Notes: a model not told the origin generated them from the letters alone. A stretch of 64,000 bases of DNA from Microbulbifer halophilus (GCF_026183675.1 NZ_JAPIVK010000008.1:81336-145335); one strand, 5' to 3'; positions 17,465 to 27,018 are shown, counted from the first letter of the stretch. A program made the numbers and translations.

Positions 17465-19435
17465 ATGTTGCCCCGTATACTCACTACCAGTCTGCTCGCC
17501 AGCGCCTTTGCCCTGGCGGTCGGCTGTTCCAAGTCCGAGCCAGCTCCCGAACCGGAGGCGGCCAGGCCCGCGGCGGAAGATAAAGAGGCCGCCGCCCCTG
17601 CGACAGAAAAAGCGGACAAAGAAAAAGCCGGCAAAAAATCCCCGGAATCCGGTGTGGATTACCACTCCCTCGCCAATACCGGCGATTACCGGGTCGAGCA
17701 CCTCGACCTGGACCTGACTGTCGACTTCGAGCGCAAGATACTCGAGGGCGAGGCCAGGCTGCAGTTCAAGCGCCTGAACGACAAGAACCCGCCACTGGTT
17801 CTCGATACCCGCGGCCTGGAAATCGAGGCAGTGGAGGCCGGCCACGGCGACACACTGGAGCCGGTGAAGTTCGCCATGGGCGAGACGGATCCGCACCTGG
17901 GCACGCCGCTGGAAATCCAGCTGCCGAAAAACGCCACCGCCGTTGCCATCCGGTACCAGACCTCTCCCGACGCCTCCGGCGTGCAGTGGCTGGAGCCGCA
18001 GCAGACCGCCGGCGGCGAGTATCCGTTCCTGTTCACCCAGGCCCAGGCGATCCACGCGCGCAGCTTCGTGCCGCTGCAGGATTCGCCGCAGGTGCGCCTC
18101 ACCTACAACGCCACCATCCGCACGCCGGAAAATCTGCGCGCGGTGATGAGCGCCGACAATGACCCGGAGGCGGAAATCGATGGCGTCTATGAGTTCGAGA
18201 TGCCGCAGCCGATCCCCTCCTACCTGCTGGCGCTGGCCGTGGGCGACCTGGAATTCAAGCCTATGGGGGAACGCACCGGCGTCTACGCCGAGGCCGAAAT
18301 CCTCGACGATGCGGCGAAAGAGTTCGAGGACACCGAATCCATGCTCGAGGCCACCGAGAAGGTCTACGGCCCCTACCGCTGGGACCGCTACGACCTGCTG
18401 ATCCTGCCGCCCAGCTTCCCGTTTGGCGGTATGGAAAACCCGCGCCTGAGCTTTATCACCCCGACCGTGATCGCCGGCGACAAGAGCCTGGTGGCGCTGA
18501 TCGCCCACGAGCTGGCGCACTCCTGGTCCGGCAACCTGGTCACCAACGCCAGCTGGCGCGACCTGTGGCTGAACGAAGGCTTCACCACCTACCTGACCAA
18601 CCGCATCATGCAGAATATCTACGGCGACGAGCGTTACCGTATGGAAATGGCGCTGGGCTACGACGACCTGCAGGCGGCCCTGGAAGACAAGCCGGACAGC
18701 GACGAGATCATGGCCATCGACCTGCGCGGCCGCGATCCGGACGAGGTCTTCTCCAATATTCCCTACGAGAAGGGCTCGCTGTTTCTGTACGAGCTGGAGC
18801 AGAAGATCGGCCGCGAGAATTTCGACCAGTTCCTGCTGGACTACTTCAACGAGTTCTCTTTCCAGAGTATCAACACCGAAGACTTCGTCAGCTATCTGCA
18901 GAAGACCCTGCTGGCGCAGTACCCGGACAAACTGGACGAGGCGCGCATCAGGGAGTGGATCTTCGAACCGGGTATTCCCGAGGGCGCGCCGCACCCGCAG
19001 TCCGATGCTTTCAGTAAGATTGATCCGGTGCGCCAGCAGTGGCTGGACGACGAGATCGCCGCGGCGGATATCGACACCGGCGACTGGACTTACCACCAGT
19101 GGAAGTACTTCCTCGACGGCATGCCGGAGAAGCTGAGCGATGAGCAGCTGCAGGAACTGGACGGGGCCTTCGACCTGACCGAGTCGAAGAACAACGAGAT
19201 CGCCTTCAGCTGGCTGATGATCGCCGTGCGGAACGACTACGAGCCGGCCAATGCACGGCTGGAGGATTTCCTCACCAGCATCGGCCGCAACAAGTTTCTG
19301 CGCCCGCTGTACCGCAACCTGGTGGAAAACGGCGAGCGGGAAAAGGCCGCGCGTATCTTTGAGCAGGCCAAGCCCGGCTATCACCCGCTGACCGTCAAGG
19401 TGAACAGCCAGATCATCTACGGCGACGATCAGTGA
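17465..19435 (+). CDS. M1-family zinc aminopeptidase lipoprotein
   Basis: 656 residues from the ATG at 17465, with GGAG 6 nt upstream. The N-terminus is a lipoprotein signal (LLASAFALAVGC), followed by a Glu/Ala/Lys-rich linker of about 45 residues. The zinc site is H348-E349-x-x-H352 with E371 (HExxH-x18-E). The substrate-binding GxMEN motif appears as FGGMENP. A C-terminal helical domain similar to leukotriene-A4-hydrolase-type M1 enzymes follows. It should remove N-terminal residues from peptides in the periplasm or at the outer membrane. The linker would tether the catalytic domain away from the membrane. Confidence 0.9.
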   Translation: MLPRILTTSLLASAFALAVGCSKSEPAPEPEAARPAAEDKEAAAPATEKADKEKAGKKSPESGVDYHSLANTGDYRVEHLDLDLTVDFERKILEGEARLQFKRLNDKNPPLVLDTRGLEIEAVEAGHGDTLEPVKFAMGETDPHLGTPLEIQLPKNATAVAIRYQTSPDASGVQWLEPQQTAGGEYPFLFTQAQAIHARSFVPLQDSPQVRLTYNATIRTPENLRAVMSADNDPEAEIDGVYEFEMPQPIPSYLLALAVGDLEFKPMGERTGVYAEAEILDDAAKEFEDTESMLEATEKVYGPYRWDRYDLLILPPSFPFGGMENPRLSFITPTVIAGDKSLVALIAHELAHSWSGNLVTNASWRDLWLNEGFTTYLTNRIMQNIYGDERYRMEMALGYDDLQAALEDKPDSDEIMAIDLRGRDPDEVFSNIPYEKGSLFLYELEQKIGRENFDQFLLDYFNEFSFQSINTEDFVSYLQKTLLAQYPDKLDEARIREWIFEPGIPEGAPHPQSDAFSKIDPVRQQWLDDEIAAADIDTGDWTYHQWKYFLDGMPEKLSDEQLQELDGAFDLTESKNNEIAFSWLMIAVRNDYEPANARLEDFLTSIGRNKFLRPLYRNLVENGEREKAARIFEQAKPGYHPLTVKVNSQIIYGDDQ

Positions 19436-19476
19436 TGCCGTTCCGCGGCAGTCGTGATCGGGATCGCGGCTGCCGC

Positions 19477-19500
19477 CGCCCGCCAAAAAATTGGCGGGCG
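19477..19500 (+). terminator. Hairpin downstream of the aminopeptidase gene
   Basis: Perfect 10-bp stem (CGCCCGCCAA and TTGGCGGGCG) with a four-A loop, 41 bp after the stop codon. There is no run of T after it, so it may be a weak terminator or an mRNA 3'-end stabiliser. Confidence 0.4.
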
Positions 19501-19582
19501 ATTCCCTTGCCCGCTGTTCAGTGGACCCGCCTTTGAGTAACCTTCCCGAACCGAAAACCGTTCGCAGGTGAGGGAGGTGCTT

Positions 19583-19702
19583 ATGCGAAACCGGGTTATC
19601 TTCATGGTGCTACTGGTGCTGTCTATCAGCAGCTGCGCCGGTGGCGTCTGTACCGATCGCGAAAAGCAGCGCCCGCTGCCAATCCCGCACGCCTTTGCCT
19701 GA
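19583..19702 (+). CDS. Small lipoprotein, 39 aa
   Basis: A short open frame with a strong ribosome site (GAGGGAGG, 5 nt before the ATG). It encodes MRNR, a hydrophobic stretch and the lipobox ISSC, so Cys18 would be lipidated. The mature part is only about 22 residues (CAGGVCTDREKQ and a Pro-rich end). Function is unknown. The signal and the ribosome site both argue that it is real; it is easily missed because of its length. Confidence 0.55.
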   Translation: MRNRVIFMVLLVLSISSCAGGVCTDREKQRPLPIPHAFA

Positions 19703-19734
19703 ACCGCCGCTCCTGTGCGGAGGCCGCTATAGCT

Positions 19735-19765
19735 GTAGGCCGGGGTGAGCTCCGCGAAGCCCGGC
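19735..19765. repeat. Imperfect palindromic intergenic repeat
   Basis: A GTAGGCCGGGGTGAG...GAAGCCCGGC element between the small lipoprotein gene and the 3' end of serB. Its arms are GCCGGG and CCCGGC. It resembles common REP-type sequences found between convergent genes. Confidence 0.4.
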
Positions 19766-19785
19766 AGGAGGGCCCCGGCGGTCCG

Positions 19786-20898
19786 TTACGGCAGCGCGGC
19801 GATCTGCCGGTCGTTGAGCCCGAACAGATACAGCGCCGCATCCAGCCCGAAATGCGTAATCGCCTGCGGCGCCTCCAGGCGCACCTTGGGCTTGGGGTGA
19901 ATGGCGATGCCCAGCGCGCCCAGGTTCAGCATCGGGATATCGTTGGCGCCGTCGCCGACGGCGATCACCCGGTCCGGATCCAGCCCCAGCTCTTCCGCCA
20001 TCTGCTGCAGCAATTCCCGCTTGCGATTGCCGTCGACGATTGGCTCGATCACGCCACCGGTCAGTGCGCCGTTTTCGAACTCCAGCTGGTTGGCGTGGAT
20101 AAAATCCAACGGCAGTTTCTCCCGCTGCAGGTAGTCGGCGAAATAGGTGAAACCGCCGGACAGGACGGCCGTCTTGCAACCCAGCGCCCGCAGCGCGCGC
20201 AGCAGTTGCTCCGCGCCGCCCTTGATCGGCAGTTGCGTCGCGATTTCACCCAGGCGCTGTTCGGAAAAACCTTTCAGCAGCGCCATGCGCTTTCTGAAAC
20301 TCTGGCGGAAATCCAGCTCGCCGCGCATGGCCGCCTCGGTGATCGCCGCCACCTGATCGCCGATACCGGTGATCTTCGCCAGCTCGTCGATCACCTCGGC
20401 GTCGATCAGTGTCGAATCCATATCGAAACCCGCCAGCCGTGGCGGGCGCTGACTGTGGCCCGGCTGTAACACCAGGTCTGCCTCCAGCTTCTCCGCCAGC
20501 TGCAGACAGGCGTGCCTGGCCGGGGCAAAATCCGGTTCGGCGTCCAATTGGAAGCGCAGCACGGTGCGGTCGTCGCGCCGGGCCAGGGTGTCCACGGCGG
20601 TTACGGGCCACTTGCGCCCGGCGAAAAAGGCCAGCAGTTGCTGCAGCCGGGCGAGACTCAGGGCCGGGGAGAGCAGGGTGGCGCACCAGGGGCTGCCGAC
20701 GGGCGCGGGTTCCGCCGCTGCAGCGGCGGCTTCGGTACCCCCTTTCCCCAGGGGCGAAACGCCGGCGTACTCCAGCCCGAGGTGCGCCAGGTCGCCGTGG
20801 CATTCGAGGTAGCGGACTGTCGCATTTTCCGCGGCCGGGATCTGCGCTATCTCCGCCAGCGGTATCCTGAATTCCCGAAGTGTCGTCGCTGTGGCCAT
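19786..20898 (-). CDS. serB: Phosphoserine phosphatase SerB
   Basis: 370-residue HAD-family enzyme for the last step of serine synthesis. The nucleophile motif FDMDSTLI (DxDxT), the AMRGELDF cap segment, motif II in LSGGFTYFAD and the acidic motif GDGANDIPML are all present. The N-terminal 160 residues form a regulatory region like those of long SerB proteins (ACT-like). It is divergent from smp, as in E. coli and Pseudomonas. AGGGA lies 7 nt before the ATG. Confidence 0.95.
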   Translation of the reverse strand: MATATTLREFRIPLAEIAQIPAAENATVRYLECHGDLAHLGLEYAGVSPLGKGGTEAAAAAAEPAPVGSPWCATLLSPALSLARLQQLLAFFAGRKWPVTAVDTLARRDDRTVLRFQLDAEPDFAPARHACLQLAEKLEADLVLQPGHSQRPPRLAGFDMDSTLIDAEVIDELAKITGIGDQVAAITEAAMRGELDFRQSFRKRMALLKGFSEQRLGEIATQLPIKGGAEQLLRALRALGCKTAVLSGGFTYFADYLQREKLPLDFIHANQLEFENGALTGGVIEPIVDGNRKRELLQQMAEELGLDPDRVIAVGDGANDIPMLNLGALGIAIHPKPKVRLEAPQAITHFGLDAALYLFGLNDRQIAALP

Positions 20899-20934
20899 GA
20901 TCGCTTCCCTGTGGGTTGTCGGAATGGGAGGCGC

Positions 20935-20940
20935 ATTATA
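20935..20940 (-). promoter_or_regulatory. -10 element of the serB promoter
   Basis: A perfect TATAAT on the minus strand, 37 bp before the serB start. The matching -35 at 17-bp spacing is poor (TTAGCG). It lies in the short divergent region shared with smp. Confidence 0.45.
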
Positions 20941-21011
20941 GCTCCCGCGGCATTATTCGCTAAAATCACCCGATCGATACCCACAACGACAACAGACAGC
21001 GCGGCCAGCCA

Positions 21012-22094
21012 ATGATTGCCTTCCTGATCGACAAGAGCCAGAACCTGCCGAAACGCCTCGCGCGGTTGCCGCAACACCGGCGCCAGCAGTTGCTCGCGGC
21101 CCTGATCTGGCTGGTGCTGGCACTCTTCTGTTGCGCGGTCCTGGGGCACTATTACGGCCAGCAGCGGGATGCCGCCGCTACGCGCGACCGTGCCGAGGCG
21201 CGGGCGGCGGCCACTTTCCTGGCCGGCCAGAGCCTGGAGCGCATCGTCGCCGGCGATCGCATCAGTACACAGTTGCTGACCCGGCAACTGCTGGCGCTGC
21301 CGGCCATCTCCGGTATTACCGTGCAGGACGTGGAGTCCAATCCGCTGGCGCAGGTAGGGGATCCGGAGCGCGGCGAGACGGTGACCGAGCCGGTAGTGTT
21401 GCACGACAGCCTCGCCGGCAGTGTCACTGTCAATGTGGTGCCGGGGAGCGGTGTGCACTTCCCCTGGGGTAGCCTGCTGCTGGTGCTGGTCTTCGCCCTG
21501 CCGTTCAGCGCCGCAGCGGCGCTGGCTGCCAGCCAGCTGCCTGCGCGCCGCGCGATGCCGGTGATGGAGGCGACACCGGTACCGCAGCCGAAACCGGAGC
21601 CGGAAGTGCGGGTGGGGCTGTATATCCGCCCGCTCAACTGGGTGCAGCTCGGCAACCAGCTCAGTCGCAGCGCGCTGGACAGCCTGCAGTCGGAACTGGA
21701 GGAGCGGCTGCAACTGCTGCGGCGCATCTACGATGCGCGCCCCCTCGAACACGCCGGGCCGCATCGGGGGTTGGGGTTCTGTGGTGAGGATGCAGTCTTT
21801 CGCGCCGTCTGCTGCGGCCTGTTGTTGCGAGAGTTGCAGGGGGCCAGTCGCGCCACTGGCCTGCAACTCGCGGTGGCGGTGGTGCCGGCCCGGACGGAGT
21901 CCTTCGAGTTTTCCGGCGAGCAATTGCTGTCCCAGGCCCGCGATCTGTCCCTGCACGGCGAGCTGCTGGAGGATGAATCCCTGGCCGGCCGTATCGAGAG
22001 CTACGGCGTGGACTGGGGCGCCCAGGTCACCGGTCTCACTTCCCCCTACCAGAAACTGCTCGACAACCAGTTGCACCAGTTGCTGCAGGCATGA
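21012..22094 (+). CDS. smp: Smp/YtjB-family inner-membrane protein
   Basis: 360 residues with two membrane helices (about 24-45 and 154-180) around a periplasmic loop of about 105 residues, as in the AhpA/YtjB/Smp family. A cytoplasmic C-terminal region of about 180 residues follows, longer than in E. coli Smp. It lies divergent from serB, the conserved position of this gene. Its biochemical role is not established in any species I can name. Confidence 0.75.
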   Translation: MIAFLIDKSQNLPKRLARLPQHRRQQLLAALIWLVLALFCCAVLGHYYGQQRDAAATRDRAEARAAATFLAGQSLERIVAGDRISTQLLTRQLLALPAISGITVQDVESNPLAQVGDPERGETVTEPVVLHDSLAGSVTVNVVPGSGVHFPWGSLLLVLVFALPFSAAAALAASQLPARRAMPVMEATPVPQPKPEPEVRVGLYIRPLNWVQLGNQLSRSALDSLQSELEERLQLLRRIYDARPLEHAGPHRGLGFCGEDAVFRAVCCGLLLRELQGASRATGLQLAVAVVPARTESFEFSGEQLLSQARDLSLHGELLEDESLAGRIESYGVDWGAQVTGLTSPYQKLLDNQLHQLLQA

Positions 22095-22136
22095 CCATCC
22101 GCGCTTTATGAGTCCGTTTTTGTTGCAAAGTTGACG

Positions 22137-22154
22137 TTTACGTTAACGTAAACT
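22137..22154 (+). promoter_or_regulatory. LiuR operator and liu operon promoter
   Basis: The perfect 18-bp palindrome GTTTACGTTAACGTAAAC matches the known LiuR box of proteobacterial leucine-degradation operons. TTGACG (22132-22137) would be the -35, and TGCTAG follows after 20 bp, a long spacer typical of MerR-family-controlled promoters. The operator lies between these elements, 120 bp before liuR, which suggests autoregulation of the whole operon. Confidence 0.85.
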
Positions 22155-22273
22155 GCTGCTAGTCTTTGCGGCAATCGGGTCGGCACCCGCGCCGCGCGCA
22201 TCCCCTGTACGGCAGGCCTGTGCGGTGCCATCAGTCAGTCGGTGGAGCTGCCGCCGCGTCACCGGAAGTCTCT

Positions 22274-22672
22274 ATGAACCGCAAGCCTGAAGAAACCAGC
22301 TACAGCATTTCCGACCTGGCGCGGGAATTCGATATCACCACCCGCACCATCCGTTTCTACGAAGACAAGGGCCTGATCTGCCCGGCGCGCCGGGGGCAGA
22401 CCCGCGTCTACAGCCCGGAAGACCGGGTGCGGCTGAAGCTGATCCTGCGCGGCAAGCGGCTGGGCTTCTCGCTGGACGAGAGCCGCGAAATCATCGACAT
22501 GTACGACCCGGCCCACGGCAATGTCGAGCAGTTGCAGCGGCTGCTGGAACACATCGAACAGAAACGCGCGCAGCTCCAGCAGCAGTTGCGCGATATCCAC
22601 AGCCTGATGGGCGAGCTGGATGACGTCGAGGCGCGCGCCCGCGCTTCTCTGAAGGATCGCCCGGAAAGCTGA
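22274..22672 (+). CDS. liuR: MerR-family regulator LiuR
   Basis: 132 residues. An N-terminal winged helix (YSISDLAREFDITTRTIRFY, then EDKGLI and RGQTRVY) is followed by a dimerising coiled coil (about 85-115). The ATG at 22274 has GGAAG upstream; a longer frame from 22166 has no support. It controls branched-chain amino-acid catabolism in related bacteria. A LiuR box lies just upstream and the five liu enzyme genes follow. Confidence 0.92.
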   Translation: MNRKPEETSYSISDLAREFDITTRTIRFYEDKGLICPARRGQTRVYSPEDRVRLKLILRGKRLGFSLDESREIIDMYDPAHGNVEQLQRLLEHIEQKRAQLQQQLRDIHSLMGELDDVEARARASLKDRPES

Positions 22673-22696
22673 AGAATCAACCGTTACGGAGTTGCC

Positions 22697-23866
22697 ATGA
22701 ACACGCCCTACCCAACCCTGAATTTTGGTCTCGGCGAAGAGATCGACATGCTGCGCGATATGGTTCACAAATTCTGCCAGGCGGAGCTGGCACCGCGCGC
22801 GGCGCAGATCGACGAGGACAACCTGTTCCCGGCCGATATGTGGAAAAAGTTCGGCGACCTGGGCCTGCTGGGTATGACCGTCGAGGAGGAGTTCGGCGGT
22901 TCCGATATGGGTTACCTCGCCCACGCGGTGGCGATGGAGGAAATCTCCCGCGCGTCTGCATCCGTGGGCCTGTCCTACGGTGCTCACTCTAATCTCTGCG
23001 TGAACCAGATCCGCAAGAACGGTACGAAAGAACAGAAGGCCAAATACCTGCCGAAATTGTGCTCCGGCGAGCATGTCGGCGCGCTGGCCATGAGCGAACC
23101 CAACTCGGGGTCCGATGTGGTCAGCCTGCAGCTGCGCGCGGAGAAAAAGGGCGACCGCTATATCATGAACGGCAACAAGATGTGGATCACCAACGGCCCC
23201 GATGCCAATACCTACGTGATCTACGCGCGCACCGAGCCGGGCGTCAGTTCCGGCGGCATCACCGCGTTTATCGTCGAGCGGGATTTCCCCGGTTTTTCCC
23301 GGGCGCAGAAACTCGACAAGCTGGGCATGCGTGGCTCCAACACCTGTGAACTGGTGTTCGAGGATTGCGAGGTACCGGAAGAAAACATTCTCGGTGAGCT
23401 GAACGGCGGCGTGCGAGTATTGATGAGAGGTCTCGATTACGAGCGCACGATTCTTTCAGGTGGTCCGGTGGGTATCATGCAGGCCTGCCTGGATACGGTC
23501 GTGCCTTATGTCCATGAGCGCAAACAGTTCGGCAAGGCGATCGGCGAGTTCCAGTTGATGCAGGGCAAGGTTGCGGATATGTACACCGACCTCAACGCCA
23601 GCCGCGCCTACCTTTACGCCGTGGCCCGCGCCTGCGATCGCGGCGAGGACTCGCGCAAGGACTCCGCTGCGGTGATCCTCTTCACCGCCGAACGCGCCAC
23701 CCAGATGGCCCTGCAGGCGATCCAGACCCTGGGCGGCAACGGCTATATCAACGAATACGACACCGGCCGCCTGCTGCGCGATGCCAAATTGTACGAGATC
23801 GGCGCCGGCACCTCGGAAATCCGCCGCATGCTGATCGGCCGCGAATTGTTTAACGAAACCCGCTAG
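22697..23866 (+). CDS. liuA: Isovaleryl-CoA dehydrogenase
   Basis: 389-residue acyl-CoA dehydrogenase that oxidises isovaleryl-CoA to 3-methylcrotonyl-CoA with FAD. The flavin-binding segments MSEPNSGSD and WITNGPDA, and the catalytic base E249 in GLDYERTIL, are as in isovaleryl-CoA dehydrogenases, where the base lies in this loop rather than near residue 376. The C-terminal signature [12 protein letters not shown] is present. It lies 24 bp after liuR with CGGAG before its ATG. Confidence 0.95.
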   Translation: MNTPYPTLNFGLGEEIDMLRDMVHKFCQAELAPRAAQIDEDNLFPADMWKKFGDLGLLGMTVEEEFGGSDMGYLAHAVAMEEISRASASVGLSYGAHSNLCVNQIRKNGTKEQKAKYLPKLCSGEHVGALAMSEPNSGSDVVSLQLRAEKKGDRYIMNGNKMWITNGPDANTYVIYARTEPGVSSGGITAFIVERDFPGFSRAQKLDKLGMRGSNTCELVFEDCEVPEENILGELNGGVRVLMRGLDYERTILSGGPVGIMQACLDTVVPYVHERKQFGKAIGEFQLMQGKVADMYTDLNASRAYLYAVARACDRGEDSRKDSAAVILFTAERATQMALQAIQTLGGNGYINEYDTGRLLRDAKLYEIGAGTSEIRRMLIGRELFNETR

Positions 23867-23874
23867 CCGGGAGC

Positions 23875-23954
23875 GCCGAGCCCCAGCTCGGCAAGCGGAC
23901 CGCAGGTCCGCTCTCCCCTCTCCCGCTTGCGGGAGAGGGGCCGGGGGAGAGGGC
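23875..23954. repeat. Composite palindromic repeats after liuA
   Basis: Three palindromic units in tandem: GCCGAG-CCCCA-CTCGGC-like (23875-23892), GCGGACC-GCA-GGTCCGC (23895-23911), and a CTCTCCC...GGGAGAGGGGCCGGGGGAG unit ending at 23954. The last unit recurs at 25785-25920 and 45432-45468. Together with the element at 24019 they fill most of the 306-bp liuA-liuB gap. Confidence 0.65.
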
Positions 23955-24018
23955 GGTGTCGGTGCCTTCTGAGGTTTTTGCGGTGCCATTCGCCAACTTC
24001 GTGGCGGCGCTGCTACCG

Positions 24019-24104
24019 GTACTGCCTTGCGAGACACGCCGTGTATACATCCCTGTAGGCTTGTCCGCGAGGTCCCTCTCGCGGACAGTCTCGCAAGGCA
24101 GTAT
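24019..24104 (-). repeat. Covarying palindromic element, copy D
   Basis: One of four copies of an element of about 85-115 bp. The core, read on the minus strand, contains TGTCCGCGAG-N6-CTCGCGGACA, then AAGCCTACAGGGATGTAT and GGCGTGTC. The outer arms here are ACTGCCTTGCGAGAC and GTCTCGCAAGGCAGT, different from the other three copies but still perfectly complementary. Confidence 0.75.
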
Positions 24105-24172
24105 CGGCATCAGCGCCTTCGCATCTAACCTCTGAGCTGTTAGCGACTGCCTGGAAACGCGAATCAGAATCT

Positions 24173-25780
24173 ATGAGCCAACTACAAAGCAAAATTAACA
24201 CCCGCGACAAAACCTTCACCGAAAACCGCGAACAGATGCAGAAACTGGTCGCGGACCTGCGGGGAAAAGTGGAGAAAATCTCCCTCGGCGGCAGCGAGCG
24301 GGCGCGTGAAAAACACGTCGCCCGCGGCAAGCTGCTGCCGCGCGACCGCGTCGATGCGCTGCTGGATCCCGGCAGCCCCTTCCTGGAGTTCTCCCAACTG
24401 GCCGCCCACGAGGTCTACGGCGAGGAGGTGCCGGCCGCCGGCATCATCACCGGTATCGGCACCGTCTCCGGCCAGCCCTGCGTCATCGTCGCCAACGACG
24501 CCACCGTCAAGGGCGGCACCTACTATCCGCTGACGGTGAAGAAACACCTGCGTGCCCAGGCCATTGCCGAGCAGAACAACCTGCCGTGCATCTACCTGGT
24601 GGACTCCGGCGGCGCCAACCTGCCGCGCCAGGACGATGTCTTCCCGGACCGCGAGCATTTCGGCCGTATCTTCTTCAACCAGGCCAACCTGTCGGCGCAG
24701 AACATCCCGCAGATCGCCGTGGTCATGGGCAGTTGCACCGCCGGCGGCGCCTATGTGCCGGCGATGGCCGACGAATCCATCATGGTGAAAGAGCAGGCGA
24801 CGATCTTCCTGGCCGGTCCGCCACTGGTGAAAGCCGCCACCGGCGAAGAGGTGACTGCCGAGGAGCTGGGCGGGGCCGAGGTGCACTGCCGCGATTCCGG
24901 TGTTTCCGACCACTACGCCAACAACGACAGGCACGCGCTGGAACTGGCGCGCCGCTCGGTCGACCGCCTGAACCGGGTCAAGAATCCGGGCCTGGATATC
25001 CGCAAACCGATCGAACCCATCTACCCGCCGGAGGAAATCTACGGCGTGGTGCCGGCGGATTCCCGCCAGCCCTACGACGTGCGCGAAATCATTGCCCGCA
25101 CCGTGGACGGCTCCGAGTTCGATGAATTCAAGGCGCTCTACGGCACCACCCTGGTTACCGGTTTTGCGCGCATTCACGGCTATCCGGTGGGCATCGTTGC
25201 CAATAACGGCATCCTGTTTGCCGAGAGCGCGCAGAAAGGCGCGCACTTTATCGAGCTGTGCGCGCAGCGCAATATCCCGCTGGTGTTCCTGCAGAACATC
25301 ACCGGCTTTATGGTCGGCAAACAGTATGAGGCCGGCGGTATCGCCAAGCACGGCGCCAAGATGGTGACTGCGGTGGCCACGGCGAAAGTGCCCAAGATCA
25401 CGATCCTGATCGGCGGCTCCTTCGGCGCCGGCAACTACGGCATGTGCGGCCGCGCCTACGACCCGAATTTCCTGTTCATGTGGCCCAATGCCCGCATCTC
25501 GGTAATGGGCGGCGAGCAGGCCGCCGGTGTACTGGCGCAGGTCAAGCGCGACCAGATGGAGGCCCGCGGCGAGAGTTGGAGTGAGGAGGACGAGCAGGCG
25601 TTCAAAAAGCCGATCGTCGACGACTACGAACACCAGGGGCATCCCTACTACGCCTCGGCGCGTCTGTGGGACGACGGCGTGATCGATCCGGCGGATACGC
25701 GGCGGGTGCTGGGGCTGTGCCTGGCGGCGGCGACGTACAGGGAACCCGAAGAGACGAAGTTCGGCGTTTTTCGCATGTAG
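24173..25780 (+). CDS. liuB: Methylcrotonyl-CoA carboxylase beta subunit
   Basis: 535-residue carboxyltransferase subunit. It moves CO2 from biotin on LiuD to 3-methylcrotonyl-CoA. Both halves of the crotonase-like carboxyltransferase fold are present. The acyl-CoA and biotin sites include [11 protein letters not shown] and [16 protein letters not shown], and [16 protein letters not shown] is typical of MccB rather than PccB. The start [10 protein letters not shown] has only a weak ribosome site. The preceding 306-bp gap is mostly palindromic repeats. Confidence 0.95.
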   Translation: MSQLQSKINTRDKTFTENREQMQKLVADLRGKVEKISLGGSERAREKHVARGKLLPRDRVDALLDPGSPFLEFSQLAAHEVYGEEVPAAGIITGIGTVSGQPCVIVANDATVKGGTYYPLTVKKHLRAQAIAEQNNLPCIYLVDSGGANLPRQDDVFPDREHFGRIFFNQANLSAQNIPQIAVVMGSCTAGGAYVPAMADESIMVKEQATIFLAGPPLVKAATGEEVTAEELGGAEVHCRDSGVSDHYANNDRHALELARRSVDRLNRVKNPGLDIRKPIEPIYPPEEIYGVVPADSRQPYDVREIIARTVDGSEFDEFKALYGTTLVTGFARIHGYPVGIVANNGILFAESAQKGAHFIELCAQRNIPLVFLQNITGFMVGKQYEAGGIAKHGAKMVTAVATAKVPKITILIGGSFGAGNYGMCGRAYDPNFLFMWPNARISVMGGEQAAGVLAQVKRDQMEARGESWSEEDEQAFKKPIVDDYEHQGHPYYASARLWDDGVIDPADTRRVLGLCLAAATYREPEETKFGVFRM

Positions 25781-25784
25781 CGAG

Positions 25785-25920
25785 AGCCCTCTCCCTAACC
25801 CTCTCCCGGAGGGAGAGGGAACTGGTGGGGGGAACTAGCGAAGCCACTGGGTTTATAGAGCCTGCGCAGCCTCCGATAGAGCTCCCCTCTCCCTCCGGGA
25901 GAGGGGCCGGGGGAGAGGGC
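25785..25920. repeat. Inverted CCCTCTCCC/GGGAGAGGG repeats, liuB-liuC gap
   Basis: The gap holds one unit at 25785-25820 and a second at 25881-25920. Their outer ends (GCCCTCTCCC and GGGAGAGGGC) are complementary, so the pair can fold into a cruciform-like structure enclosing about 60 bp. The second unit shares GGGAGAGGGGCCGGGGGAG with the copies after liuA and in bioD. Confidence 0.65.
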
Positions 25921-25987
25921 CGCCGAGGAACACCACGAAATTTTACTGTAGGGTGACTCCCCAAATTCACCGAACAAGGAACCCACT

Positions 25988-26785
25988 ATGAGCGACAAAC
26001 TGCAGTGCGAAATCGACAGCGAGGGCGTGGCCACGGTTACCCTGAATCGGCCGGATATACACAACGCCTTCGACGACGGGTTGATTCGCGAACTGGGCGA
26101 GACCTTCGACCAGTTGTCGCAGAATCCCGAAATCCGCGCCCTGGTACTGGCGTCGAACGGAAAGAACTTCTCCGCCGGCGCCGACCTGAACTGGATGAAG
26201 CGCATGGCGGAATATTCCGAAGAGGAAAACCGCCACGATGCCGCCGCGCTCGCCGCCATGCTGCACAAGCTGGATACCTTCCCGGCGCCCACCATCGCGC
26301 GGGTGCAGGGCGCCGCTTTCGGTGGCGCCGTGGGCCTGGTCAGCTGCTGTGATATGGCGGTGGCCAGCGAGCGCGCCAGTTTCTGCCTGTCGGAAGTGAA
26401 GATCGGCCTGCTGCCGGCCACCATCAGCCCCTATGTGATCAACGCCGTGGGCACACGCCAGGCGCGTCGCTACTTCGTCACCGCCGAGCGCTTTTCCGCC
26501 GAACGCGCGCGGGAGATCGGCCTGGTGTCGGAAGTCTGCCCCGAGGGCGAACTGAACCTGACAGTGCAGAACCTGGTCAACGCCATCACCGACAATGGTC
26601 CCAAGGCCGTGGCCATGTCGAAGCAACTGGCGATGTCCATGTCCAACCGCGTGATCAACGAGGAACTGCAGGGACAGACCAGCGCCCTGATCGCCGCCGT
26701 GCGCGTATCGCCGGAAGGGCAGGAGGGCCTGAGCGCATTTCTGGAGAAGCGTGCGCCCGAGTGGATGGGTGGCGGAAACGAATAA
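25988..26785 (+). CDS. liuC: 3-methylglutaconyl-CoA hydratase
   Basis: 265-residue crotonase-fold enzyme that hydrates 3-methylglutaconyl-CoA to HMG-CoA. The oxyanion-hole segments SAGADLNWMKRM and QGAAFGGAVGLVSCCD are present, and the acidic residues expected for water addition follow in FCLSEVKIGLLPA. AAGGA lies 7 nt before the ATG. Its position between liuB and liuD fixes the assignment among crotonases. Confidence 0.92.
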   Translation: MSDKLQCEIDSEGVATVTLNRPDIHNAFDDGLIRELGETFDQLSQNPEIRALVLASNGKNFSAGADLNWMKRMAEYSEEENRHDAAALAAMLHKLDTFPAPTIARVQGAAFGGAVGLVSCCDMAVASERASFCLSEVKIGLLPATISPYVINAVGTRQARRYFVTAERFSAERAREIGLVSEVCPEGELNLTVQNLVNAITDNGPKAVAMSKQLAMSMSNRVINEELQGQTSALIAAVRVSPEGQEGLSAFLEKRAPEWMGGGNE

Positions 26786-26824
26786 CACCAGTTTCAGAAT
26801 GCTGCGCGCTTGTTAATGGCAGAA

Positions 26825-26932
26825 GCCGGGGCGGGGTGCGCCTTTCCGGGACTGTCTGCGAGAGGGACCTCGCAGACAAGCCTACAGGGATGTATTAACG
26901 GCGTGTCCCGGAAAGGCGCACCCCGCCCCGGC
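26825..26932 (+). repeat. Covarying palindromic element, copy A
   Basis: Copy in the liuC-liuD gap. Perfect 28-bp arms (26825-26852 and 26905-26932) flank the shared core. The inner stem reads TGTCTGCGAG-N6-CTCGCAGACA, carrying paired changes relative to copies C and D. Confidence 0.8.
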
Positions 26933-27018
26933 TCCCGGAGCAGAGTCTCGAAACCTGACGAGTGATTTGTGCCCGGAGCTTTGATTGCGGGGCCGGAAGT
27001 GTTGAAAAAGAGTGAACC

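Noticed and set aside
17414..19486. A 690-codon minus-strand open frame opposite the M1 aminopeptidase.
   Set aside because: The plus-strand frame has a complete zinc site and lipobox. The minus frame has no motif and arises from high-GC codon bias.
22259..23074. Minus-strand open frame across liuR and the start of liuA.
   Set aside because: It is antisense to two clearly coding genes with recognised motifs and has no domain of its own.
25785..25920. A possible CRISPR array from repeated CCCTCTCCC units.
   Set aside because: There are only two units in opposite orientation, with no regular spacers and no cas genes nearby. They are REP-type palindromes.
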